Origin: Acanthaster planci
Taxonomy: Eukaryota > Echinodermata > Asteroidea > Valvatida > Acanthasteridae
Length of the DNA: 18,452 nucleotides
Direction of reading: 5' to 3'
Assembly: GCF_001949145.1 (NCBI RefSeq)
Contig: NW_019091842.1
Coordinates: forward strand, 12,827-31,278
Position numbers and translations under genes: made by a program. Numbering within the stretch: the first letter of the stretch is position 1; each line of letters starts with the position of its first letter. Under the pieces are notes generated by a model that saw only the letters and a program-made list of their open reading frames with translations, was not told where the DNA came from and ran no database searches. This document shows positions 8,897 to 17,870 of this stretch, one piece after another.

Positions 8897-9151
8897 GCAT
8901 AAAATCTCGATCATCGTAAGAGTAGCGCTTTCCAAACACGACGGTACAGATGACGTTGGCCACGGTGCTGCTGAGCAGAGGTTTAGGGTTGAAGGCCTTG
9001 CCGTTGAATACAGACATTTCCTTCATCAGTTCCTCGCCTTCAGTCCTGATCTGCTCTTCGAAGCTCGATTTACCGACACCCAAACCCCGGAGGACATTCA
9101 GGCAGAAGCGACGCATCTGGATCCATGGCTCTCCGAAGGATCCCGATACTC
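8577..9151 (-). pseudogene. Truncated second CYP2-type P450
   Basis: Two exon blocks remain. 8843-9151 encodes GEPWIQMRRFCLNVL to GLSQNA, and 8577-8758 encodes RRICLGEHLAKMEL to AVERG with a TAA stop. The block borders are a good acceptor (TTACAG), a usable donor CCG|GTAATT and the acceptor CCTGTAG. Both junctions are phase 1, so the two blocks could splice in frame. There is no anchor exon in the remaining 9.3 kb upstream, and the I-helix, ExxR, PERF and the first half of the heme motif are missing. It cannot be a working monooxygenase. Without the splice, the frame reaches a TAG at 8802-8804. Residue identity to the intact gene is about four in five over the first block. It may be transcribed, but that cannot be judged here. 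Confidence 0.85.
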
Positions 9152-9205
9152 CTGTAACGTTTAGGATAGAAAATTTACATCGTAAAAGGCTCATCTAGAA
9201 AACTG

Positions 9206-10857
9206 ACATAAATATTTGGAGACCCCAGTTTGTCTGGTTCTATGATTTGGTTCTTGGAGATAGCTATTGATGTTATTTGATGTTACCTCTTGAGTTTCCT
9301 TGCAAATTGTCGCCAGACTAATTTTACCCCTTCTAATAGTCAATGTATCCCATTCTTGGTCAGAAAGACTTCTCGTATTATTTGATCCCCTGCTGTAATT
9401 GCCTGCAGTGAATCTTTCAGGTCTATTTTGAACTTTATCTTACTTGGCTTCATTGGATGTATAACGAGGGTTCCAAAAGGCTGAGCAATACAGAAGTTTA
9501 AAATAATCTATTAGCATGTTATATTACAACCACCTACAAGCACGGCATTTTAAATGGAAGTGTGGGCTCGAGATCGGGTCGCCATTTTTTTTTTCAATGT
9601 AGGCTGAGTTACGTCATGAACACATGAATAATTCAATCGAAGGCTAAAACGAAGTTGTTTATAGCCTCCCCCGGAAAGTAGGGGAGAAACAGTGAAAAAC
9701 ATAAGCACTACCTTAGAACATGTGCAAGAGTACTATTTTGCAAGCACAGGGGATGGAACTGAAAGAGAAAACAGTAAAGGCGCCCTCTATACACATGGTG
9801 TGGGCAAAGGGCTTTGGACAGCACAAGACGTGTCGCGTTGGGCGTTGCAACGTGCATCGCTTCGTGCTTCCGGTGACGTTACACGCGACGCGACGTACTA
9901 CAAGATGTATGACAAGCCTGAGATATCACGACACTACATGTGACAGCACGACGTGACGCACGACGCGCGACGCGGTGTAGGTACAAAAGTAATCATGAAA
10001 ATTAAGGCGAAAACGCGACATGATGTCACGATGCAAGGGAACCGTCGAGCTGTGGCGTTGTGTAATTGCGAGCCTCATGGGCGAGGCGAAGAGGTGCGCC
10101 TTCAATGTTAACAGAAATTGAAAACATTTAGTTCACATGAAGTACTTCTTCGAAATAACAATAATACGTAACCATTTCCAAAATATCTTAAATTCAATGT
10201 TTACCCCATTAATATTGGCCGCAAAATGAATAAAAAGATCCTGCTTTTCCCTGCCCTCAAAAAAACCGTTTTGGCCATTCACACTCCTAGGCTGATTTGA
10301 TGACGTTATCAGCAGAACGCCTATATGTACTGTGTACGTGTACATTGCATGATTGCACACAGTAAATGCGGTATCGCACGCTTGCACGTTGTGTTCGATG
10401 TAGCTCGGCTCACATGCAAACACCGTAAATACTCGGGACTTATAGTTGTGCATATAAATTACCGGCGCCGGAACAATTCTCACGACTGTAGTTGTGAATA
10501 CTTATGTCCCTCCAGGGCTACCTTATGTTTTGGTTTTATATCCTTCCTCTCAAATGTGAACAACGCGCTCAGCATAATTTTTATCGACAACCTAATATTT
10601 ACTCATTTGATATCCTGACATTAAACCATTTAAATACTTGCAGCCTTATAGGAATTGGAGAAGGATGATTTTTTCACAAAACCTCGATACTAATAGCCAA
10701 ATGATCACCTGTTTCGTAACACGCACAGTATAAAATAAATGCATCTGCATAACCCCTTTCCGCGCGATGTTGTATCAGCAGGCAATGTCTACGTTCATTA
10801 ACCGAGGGGAGAGAGGAAATAAATGTCTTTGGAAACCATTCGCCGTTCAGCAATTTA
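9206..10857. other. Non-coding region
   Basis: No supported gene. The region includes a T-run near 9585-9593, the CpG-rich patch at 9826-9980, and otherwise mixed AT-rich sequence. The open frames present have no motif, splice or composition support. Confidence 0.55.
9826..9980. repeat. CpG-rich GACG/GCG simple-sequence patch
   Basis: The stretch is dominated by ACG, GCG and GACG words, for example ACGCGACGCGACGT near 9882 and ACGCACGACGCGCGACGCGG near 9955. It contrasts with AT-rich flanks. It could be a decayed simple repeat or a small CpG island; no gene start is seen next to it. Confidence 0.5.
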
Positions 10858-11148
10858 TACATTAAAAAGACCATTTTATACAATAAAAAGACCAACTGAA
10901 AAACACAAAGTTCATTTTGAACAATAAAAATAAAAGATCCGTTTGAGCAATGAAAAGAATATATTTTAACAATGAAAAGATCAATTTACACCATAACAAA
11001 TCAATTGGAACGATAAAAAGAACAATTTGAACAATGAAAAGAGTAAAAGAGCAATAAAACGAGTAAAAGGGCAATACATAGAGCAGTTTGAGCAATAAAA
11101 AGACCAATTTGAACAATAAAACAATGAAAAAATAAACAATGAAATATG
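10858..11148. repeat. A-rich degenerate tandem repeat
   Basis: Roughly a dozen variants of AA(C/T)AATGAAAAG or CAATAAAAAGACC, often followed by AATTTGA, repeat every 20-30 bases. On the opposite strand this gives low-complexity frames rich in F, I, L and V, which should not be read as membrane proteins. The repeat ends about 30 bases before the LTR. Confidence 0.75.
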
Positions 11149-11172
11149 CAAATCAGAAGCAGTAAATATGTG

Positions 11173-11177
11173 TATAT
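11173..11177. repeat. Target site duplication, left (TATAT)
   Basis: TATAT directly precedes the TGTGACGAA end and matches the pentamer after the CGTCA end at 13025-13029. It is a low-complexity word in AT-rich DNA, so by itself it is weak support. Confidence 0.5.
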
Positions 11178-11399
11178 TGTGACGAAAATGCCCCCCAAAC
11201 CAGACCTCCTTCCATTTCTTGTCCTTCCCAAATCTCACCTTCTCTTTTAGCATCCCTGCATTTTCGTCTTTAGGAGCTCGGGTCTCTTAAAATCCGATAT
11301 TTGAGTGTCCATTTTCAATGATAACTCCGTCTCAGTACTTGTCTTGCTTGTTTATTTAGTTGTACACTTTATAGCTAATCACGTGTGTGTGAACTGTAC

Positions 11400-11408
11400 T
11401 ATAAATAG
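11400..11408 (+). promoter_or_regulatory. TATA box candidate in the LTR (upstream)
   Basis: TATAAATAG is an excellent TATA match, with CACGTG (an E-box) about 20 bases upstream. It lies early in the LTR, so it could be a second core promoter. Confidence 0.35.
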
Positions 11409-11710
11409 GATTGGTGTGCAATCCAGCATGGCGGTTATTCAAGTGGAATTAGGAGCTTGTGGATTGGTTTAAAGTTCTTAAATTATACATAGGTGACCGT
11501 GACTTCTAGAAGCAAATTTAATGTATTCGAATGTTGTCAGGAATTATTATTTAGCTTCTTTGTATACAAACTGGTCGATTCTGATGGGATTTTAGAAGTT
11601 GTATAACTTTTGTGATCACTTTTGGACAGTTTCGTCTGATAAGCTCTTAGGTGGTTAGTATGAATATTAATGATTACATCACTGCACTTTTCATCAATGA
11701 ACTTAGTGTT

Positions 11711-11739
11711 TGTTTACATTAGATTTAGGGATGTAAACA
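11711..11739. repeat. Inverted pair of TGTTTACAT
   Basis: TGTTTACAT at 11711-11719 and ATGTAAACA at 11731-11739 are exact reverse complements. Each contains TGTTTAC, the core recognised by forkhead proteins, within the presumed U3 region of the LTR. Binding is inference only. Confidence 0.5.
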
Positions 11740-11989
11740 TAACATAAAAGTGAGCTGTTTTATTATTTCTGTATAATTTATTCACAGGTAAGAAAGTAAG
11801 AAGGTGGAGAATTTGTTGAGGATTACTTTTTAGCCTTTTGAGTATAGTTTTGCTCACATGATATGTGAGAAATTAAGGGAAACTTTTTTATATGAATTAG
11901 TTGCCCACCGTAAGCTTCAGGGAAAGTGGGCGTGGCTAAAACTATTAGTGAGTGAAATGACGTAACAGTCTGGCTCGCACTTTAAATGG

Positions 11990-11997
11990 TATAAATA
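11990..11997 (+). promoter_or_regulatory. TATA box candidate in the LTR (main)
   Basis: TATAAATA followed by GGG, with TGACGTAA (a CRE-like site) about 30 bases upstream. Transcription would start near 12015-12030, giving a U3 of about 840 bases. Confidence 0.45.
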
Positions 11998-12282
11998 GGG
12001 CAGATTTTCGGCGATTCGGGGCTGTTTTGGTGGATTTTGACCCAGGGAACATCAATTGTGCCGCTGATCGCTGATTTGTCGTAGTGTTGGGGAGCCACAC
12101 AGAATTGTTTCACTGTAGGTTTTGTAGAATTGGGGGACTACTGAATAGAGTGGAATAAGGAAACATTATATAGTGGGATCCAGTACTAGTGAAATTGATA
12201 CATAATCAGGCTTGGAATTAGTTTTGAGTGGAGAGCATTTTAATTGGGGAGCTCTGACTTTGAGTGGTGAGAATTCGGACCG

Positions 12283-12386
12283 GCTGGGAAGCTTGTCGTT
12301 GCCAAGAGTCGGGGAGCTTGTCATTGCCAGGTCTCGGGGAGCTCGTTGATGACCGAGGAGTCGGGGAGCACTCATTGAGTTGCTGT
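12283..12386. repeat. 25-bp minisatellite in the LTR, four units
   Basis: Units starting at about 12283, 12308, 12333 and 12360 share G(T/C)(C/T)GGGGAGC followed by a TTG..T(G)CC-like tail. The steps are 25, 25 and 27 bases. A looser fifth unit may precede at 12245. Confidence 0.65.
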
Positions 12387-12505
12387 AAGTTCGATTCCAT
12401 TATTGTTACCTAGGAAACCTATTGAGATGCTGACAGTGGAGTCAGTGAATTTGATTTACTTGGAGTTAGACTACAGAGTCTGAATTCCTCTTGGTATTTA
12501 GAAGA

Positions 12506-12576
12506 GGCCTGGGGCCCGAGTTATTAACTTTGAGTTTGGCCTGGGGCCAAAGTGTTCAGTGAGCTGGCCTGGGGTC
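12506..12576. repeat. About 30-bp repeat of GGCCTGGGG(C/T)C, three units
   Basis: Copies at 12506-12516, 12538-12548 and 12566-12576 are separated by AT-richer spacers containing TTGAG or GTGAG. Located in the presumed R region of the LTR. Confidence 0.65.
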
Positions 12577-12918
12577 AGAATTACTAATTGAGCCTTGGTG
12601 TACTTTATTGAGAAGATAATGTACTTAGAGCTCGGATGGAAGGTGGAGTACTTATTCCTGTAAGATTTTGGAGGCTTGACGAAGCCTTGTCTTAAGTCAA
12701 TTGATTATTGAACAAGTTGAAACGATACTTAGTTCAATCTGTTCCAGGGTAGGTGATACCTGGTCGCTCTGTACATTGTGTGGAACGTACATTTACTACC
12801 CCCCTCCATTCTCCCTTGGTGTATAAAGGACTTGTCACGTTTTGTTTAATTTGTTCTTGCAAATTAATTCTATTCTGTAAATTGAACTGCTGAATGAATT
12901 GAAGCTGCCGTTTATGCA

Positions 12919-12924
12919 ATTAAA
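12919..12924 (+). promoter_or_regulatory. ATTAAA polyadenylation signal candidate of the LTR
   Basis: ATTAAA lies about 100 bases before the LTR end and downstream of the TATA box, the order expected for U3-R-U5. It is a common hexamer variant, so support is modest. Confidence 0.35.
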
Positions 12925-13024
12925 GAATTGTTTCATCTCTGTTCTGAATTACTGGAGTCTCTGCATACATTATTTGCATTCTGTTTTCCCTGCACTTGAT
13001 TCTCCTCCTGAAGTAACTTCGTCA

Positions 13025-13029
13025 TATAT
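13025..13029. repeat. Target site duplication, right (TATAT)
   Basis: TATAT directly follows the terminal TTCGTCA and matches the left pentamer at 11173-11177. Confidence 0.5.
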
Positions 13030-13060
13030 TTTGACCTGGATCCACGCCGGCCGATACGAT

Positions 13061-13086
13061 TTGCTAAACCGGAGAGGCGGAACTCC
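13061..13086. repeat. Short hairpin next to the LTR end
   Basis: CCGGAG, an 8-base spacer AGGCGGAA, then CTCCGG form a perfect 6-bp stem. TGGTGGCAGCG, matching the 3' end of a tRNA-Leu, lies 30 bases further on at 13114-13124. Confidence 0.4.
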
Positions 13087-13247
13087 GGAGGTTTAGGCCT
13101 TAACTATTCTGCCTGGTGGCAGCGCTATCTTCGGGAGGTTTCGCGAGGAACTGAAGCCCCCCCCCTTCTTCCGCCATAATATTTAGGATATATGGAACGA
13201 TTTCATTTGTTTCGTGTCATTTAAAGGTCGTCCTTCGCAAGGTCAAC

Positions 13248-13786
13248 ATGAATGGTATTTATGCAGCCAAGCCCTATGCTTTTCACCAGTGTGACAAATG
13301 CTTCGGACGGAAGTTTAATCTAGAGAGGCACATGGAAAATATCCATGTTGAGGAAGAATCAGGCATGAATGAAGTTGACGAAAACTCGGATTCTGTTGAG
13401 GAAGTCGATGACGAAACCTCGGATGAAGACAGTTCAGATTTGGAAGACAATGCCGCCTGCCAAGATTGGCTGGCTGAAGCTAGAGAAACACATAGGGGGG
13501 CGAGGGATGAAAAATATGGCAAGTACGTGAACGAAGGCACGAAGATCAAGCCAGGCAGAAGGTAAACAGAAAGACTCTCTGGGCAGTCAAGCAAGACATT
13601 TTTTACAACTATAAGGAGTTTCTGTCAACTTACCTATATTTGAGGGAATATCACAAGGACATTGTGGATGATTTCGATGGAAAACTTGATAAAGGCATGA
13701 ACGTCAACAAAGCCTTGAATAGAGTTTTGCCTAAACATGCCGAAAAATTTGCTGGACTGTTTCATGACGAAGAGGAACATGCCTAA
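13248..13786 (+). pseudogene. Broken C2H2 zinc-finger plus acidic-domain protein
   Basis: Frame 1 (13248-13565) starts at an ATG and gives a zinc-finger-like FHQCDKC...NLERHMENIH. It is followed by an acidic run (residues about 38-70, rich in E, D and S) and DWLAEARETH, then stops. Another frame is open from 13511 to a TAA at 13784-13786 and reads KTLWAVKQDIFYNYKEFL, later GMNVNKALNRVL and FAGLFHDEEEHA. The two look like halves of one roughly 165-170-residue protein split by a single frameshift between about 13511 and 13564. The finger is C-x2-C-x9-H-x4-H, three residues shorter than usual. Proteins pairing one C2H2 finger with an acidic stretch and a charged helical tail recur in invertebrate genomes as multicopy, probably element-linked families; that link is from general memory. 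It lies 224 bases downstream of the solo LTR. Confidence 0.6.
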
Positions 13787-13906
13787 AAGATAACAGTCTG
13801 CAGAGACAAATGGTTCCAACAAGAATGAGTACATATAATGCCTCTGATTTCAAAGTGAACATACCGCTGGTAATCACCCTTGTAGTAATTCTTAAAATTA
13901 TTAAGA

Positions 13907-14010
13907 TATATGTACAGGGTATTAAACCGCCGTAAACATCCGTTCAACGAATTTTAAAAATTTTGCCGGAGCCCAAACCTATACATGTACAGGGTAACCG
14001 ACGTAAAACA
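13907..14010. repeat. Short direct repeat TGTACAGGGTA...ACCG.CGTAAA
   Basis: TGTACAGGGTATTAAACCGCCGTAAAC begins near 13911, and a shorter version, TGTACAGGGTAACCGACGTAAAA, near 13986. The units are about 75 bases apart and lie shortly after the broken zinc-finger frame; they may belong to the same element. Confidence 0.5.
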
Positions 14011-14273
14011 CTCTAGTTCAAAGGAGTAGACATTCAGCTAGGGACAACAGAGTCTTCTTCCCGTATCTATCAAATCTGGGCTGCCATAGTAAGCTTTGTT
14101 TGGGAATTATCACTCAAAACCCGGTGGCACGAGCTGTCTATTGTGTAGGGATTATCGCTTCCTACTCCTTAATTACCTTAGGATCTCCCTGTAGGCCCGT
14201 CGGTATTTTTCCATGCCGTCACGTCACCACTGACTCATCCTTTTTCATCATGTTATGCCGTAATTTCACAAGC

Positions 14274-14520
14274 AAGGTCAAATTCAGTGTACCGAAAAAT
14301 TTACCCCGTGCTATGCCTTATTCCTATTTTATCCCATAAACCAGGATCAGCCTGTGCCAGACTTTCTGACCTTATGCCTATCCCTTACCAAAGGTCAATC
14401 TGTACTATAATTTTTGACCCTACACCTCATTCCTATTCATATTTTTTTATCATAATTATTATATTATGCATATTAATGTCACCATCTCCAAAGGTCAAAG
14501 TGTGCTATATTTCAAGGTCA
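14274..14520. repeat. Dispersed AAGGTCA-containing repeat
   Basis: AAGGTCA occurs at 14274, 14391, 14491 and 14514, with an inverted TGACCTT at 14368. Three copies share an extended form, AAGGTCAA(A/T)(G/C)TGT.C followed by TATA or ACA. A similar block, AAGGTCAAACTGGGCTATA, is at 7080-7098. The shared extension points to repeat copies and not only chance half-sites. Confidence 0.5.
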
Positions 14521-17518
14521 AAGTGTGCACAACTGATCCCTGCCACTACTAACAGCACACACATTATAGGCATATGTATATGGCTCATAATGACCCTGTA
14601 AAATGATTATCCAATATTCATATAATCTTTTTAAAATTCAACTGCAGAATCCAATATTTTCCAGCCTTTTTACCCCCTTAGCCCCCGTAGAACCACCTGT
14701 GTTGCAAGCGTAGCGAAATGACACATTTCCAAGTACGAAAAAAGAACTCGCTTTTCCGACACGAGACGACATGACAACAGTTTAAGATGAAGGGGGCACG
14801 CAACGAATTTGCATTTAATGCTCCCATTCATATGACGCAGAATCCATTGTTAGGGTTTTGAAAATGAAATAGGGAATTGAACTTGACGATCGATGTTCGG
14901 GAACGAAATTGAAGTTGTGGGTTTGTTGTCAAAATGACCTGTACTTAGCACAAATGGAAGACGCAAAGACTGGGTATTATTGGGCTACAGCCAAGTCGCA
15001 GAAGGGACACGCACTTGACGACCAAGTGAGTAGACCTCCATCGGTTGAAAAGAGCCATAATGTTCGGAAGTATTCATTTTCGTGGTAGCGATGCGACCGT
15101 ACAACGCGTGCATTTCATCATTATTCGTGAATCAGCGATGATTACTTTCGACCAAAGGTCGGAGCCTCCGTTGCTCAAAGTCCATTAGCGCACAAACTTA
15201 AAAGGGCCCGAAATAGATGTAGAGATAGGATCTGTCACTGTTACCCTGTTAACTGTTGACATACAGATGTCTCTTTTGAAACAAATATTTAAACACAGAT
15301 ATCTCCGTTACAGAAATAGACTTGACCCTATACATCAAGACTAATCTGTGATTTGCAGGTGCTTTTATTTTTGTCAGATTATCTGTATCTCTTCTGCCCT
15401 CCGAGTCACTGTGATAAGCATACACAGATAGGCCCTATGCAGAGGCCTAAACATCTTTCCTTGACTGGAGCCCGCGTTTAATGGAAAACGATGTAAAACT
15501 GTGCACAAACAGATACAGGATGTTTTGAGACAAGGAATTAATAAAATCAGTAAGTTGCACAACAATACACAGCAAATGTAGGAAATGCAGGAAGTCAAAG
15601 GACTAGGAAGTATACTCTAGGTAGAATACATCTATGCACATGTGGATTAACTTGCAAGAGGACACAAGTAGATGTAACTACATACACGTGTACATGTAGA
15701 AAGAATCCATGTACGAATTCAAGGGTAAAATACAATGTGTGATATATCACTATGAAACCTCATAAAATACCAACAGTCCTGTGCACAGACACGTAGATAA
15801 AAATGTAACATGTACAGTCATAAAAATGCGTACAAACACCGGACATACATCAACTAAAAATCTCCACTTAAAACATACTAGAAAAGGTATACATGTAAAA
15901 CTACATGAACAAGGCAGTAATCCATGACAGGCCTGTACATGTATAATTAAGATGAACCCATAAAAACAGACAAAGGCAAGAAAATTAAGAACTGAGAGTT
16001 CCCCAAAACAAAACCCCGGTAAATAACACTACAGGAATTGGCAAAAACGTGAGTCCATGCATTATATTTGTGTACAACAAAGTACTATGCACGTGACTGT
16101 TCTGGAGATAAGCGTGACACTGAAACGGACTTTTTTACCAGAAATAAACCATGAATCCGACTTACATCAAGCTATCAAGGGACTATAAATTGAAGTAAAC
16201 ATGGAAAAAGATAAAATTACGTATCGTGCTCCAACAAGGGCTTGAAAATAAAGGTGGAAAGTTGTAAAATGTACAATAAAGGTAACGTGGATGGCATGGA
16301 ACGGCAGAAGGAAAATAATGGTAGAGGGCGGTAGACTAAATTACTGTGGTTGAGCAGCCGAGAGCAGAGTTGGGCGCTAGAAGTTAGTATCCAACTAAAT
16401 ATATTTGTTGTGCTGCGATACTGGAGCAAGAATTAACCATTAAACTCTGTCGTTAGTGTCGGGCATGTGGACATTTCTTCTCAAATTCTTGGAATCTTTT
16501 CGGTCTTTTGATGGTCAAAGCCTGTTAACTATATTCACTTGACAAACAAGTTTGTCGTAGTTGCTTAGCCTCGTTTTCATGGTTTCTAGCAGTACAGTGT
16601 GCCGGAAGTAGCAATCCCTGAGGATGAGGCAGCATTTAACTATTTTGTTAATTTTGGGGGGGGGGGCGGACGCCTTTTCTGGGAATACGGTCTTGCACCC
16701 TCTGTTGTTGGCTAATCTGCCTTGATAAAAGGCATCCTCTCAAGCATTGAACAGAGCCGGGTTGATGGAATTAAAGTAGGCCTATTCAATCGAGCGTCGT
16801 CTTTTTCGTAGTGACGCGAACTTTTCCAAAATCGAAGCACTTTCCTCCATGGCGCTTGTACGTTGATTGTTTCTTATTCCTCTTTTTAGCAACAGCGCTT
16901 TAATTGTTTCAAGAAATGTTGTTGCATTCCAAATAGTGAAAAACTACACTTTGTTAAGAATTTTCATAGAAAACAAAGCTAACCAGTTTCATTTAAAAAA
17001 AAAAAAACTTCTCTGAAGTAATGCCAGAACAATTGTCTCATCGAGTGGTGTATCACTGTATGTGATTTACTGTGTGCCCCCCCCCTAGCATGGCACCAGC
17101 CCGACTAGCTCCAGGTACCCTGTCTCTGAGGTGACTAGGGTCGCAATGATCCCTACGGCGTGCTGATGGAGACAGCCGAGAGCGCGAAGCCACTTTCAAG
17201 CATTTCACACTGAACATCAGATCACGTAGAAGCAGGTAGGCCCAAGATGTTAACCCACCAAAAAGGGCAGACGAGTGTACATTTATCCGCCCCACATCAT
17301 GCAGGCCTCCTAGTATTGCTACATGTATACCATCGAGGATCCCTCCATGTGTATACTCTCTTCCCGATTTCGCTGCCATATTCAGATAATTGTATTTCAT
17401 GCTAGGCCTACATATCAGCACATGTCATTTTCTGACACCAGTTTTGTAAAATGGACCAGGCCTAGTTTGGAAAGATTCCCCCCTTTTTGTTTACAGGACT
17501 GTGGCAGCTACCAGACCT

Positions 17519-17547
17519 AAAGATCTCTCAAAGAAGTCTAGATCTTT
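17519..17547. repeat. Perfect 8-bp inverted repeat
   Basis: AAAGATCT and AGATCTTT flank a 13-base spacer. A nearby TCTAGA palindrome adds more self-complementarity. No role is evident. Confidence 0.6.
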
Positions 17548-17717
17548 TGAGTCTAGAAACCAGATTAAAATTGGACATGTGATTTTAATCATTCATAAAT
17601 TTTTCATTGAAGACTGATAATAAATTATCTAAGCCTAAGCGCTTTTCGTCACAGGAAGGAGTGCTGATTTCTATTAACATGATTAACCTCAAATGTAATT
17701 GCCTTAATTTTTTTCAG

Positions 17718-17870
17718 GTGGCACCCATGGGGAGGCCGGGTCAGAGTGTGGACCATTGGCGGAGGGGAGCCCTTGCAGCTAGGATAGTGTGACCACCCAC
17801 TACCCAGGACAGACCCCATGCCACAGCCCGTCTGGTCTACCGAGAGGTGAACATGGAGATCACATTCTGG
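17718..17870 (+). pseudogene. Decayed exon-like block, possibly a thrombospondin type 1 repeat
   Basis: The block is framed by a pyrimidine-rich acceptor (TTTTTTTCAG) and a consensus donor GTGAGT, and is 153 bases, a multiple of three. All three frames contain stops. Pieces in two frames resemble a thrombospondin type 1 repeat: HGEAGSECGP in one frame, then GGGEPLQLG, a stop and CDHPLP in the next, recalling the usual W-S-x-C...C-G-G-G...R-x-C-x-x-P-x-P order. This needs one frameshift, one stop and loss of key tryptophan and cysteine residues. A non-coding exon or chance are alternatives. Confidence 0.3.

Larger units (their letters stand above)
11178..13024 (+). mobile_element. Solo LTR of an LTR retrotransposon (probable)
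   Basis: The 1847-bp unit starts TGTGACGAA and ends TTCGTCA, so it has TG...CA ends and a short inverted terminal match (TGACGAA). Identical TATAT pentamers flank it (11173-11177 and 13025-13029), the target-duplication size typical of Ty3/Gypsy-type elements. Inside are two TATAAATAG-type boxes, an ATTAAA near the end and two minisatellites. No gag or pol frame follows within 5.4 kb, so the simplest reading is recombination to a solo LTR. Orientation is set by the TATA and ATTAAA order. A rival reading is that the LTR continues to about 13110, followed by a tRNA-Leu-like primer site. Confidence 0.55.
13787..17717. other. Long non-coding region
   Basis: No supported gene in about 3.9 kb. Contents seen are the short repeats at 13907-14010, AAGGTCA-rich sequence at 14274-14597, many TACATGTA-type words at 15650-15950, a G-run near 16660-16670, an A-run near 16997-17009 and a C-run near 17078-17087. 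The open frames are short and motif-free. Confidence 0.55.

Noticed and set aside
10858-11148. CRISPR-like regularly spaced repeats
   Set aside because: Units are degenerate and low-complexity, there are no unique spacers, and the DNA is animal.
10674-11253. Minus-strand frames rich in F, I, L and V that look like membrane proteins
   Set aside because: They are the reverse reading of an A-rich tandem repeat, so the hydrophobicity is a composition effect.
12388-12398. tRNA B-box-like AGTTCGATTCC
   Set aside because: No A-box, acceptor pairing or cloverleaf at the right distance upstream.
13283-13594. Minus-strand serine-rich frame over the zinc-finger region
   Set aside because: The serine run is the antisense of the acidic E/D/S segment of the plus-strand frame.
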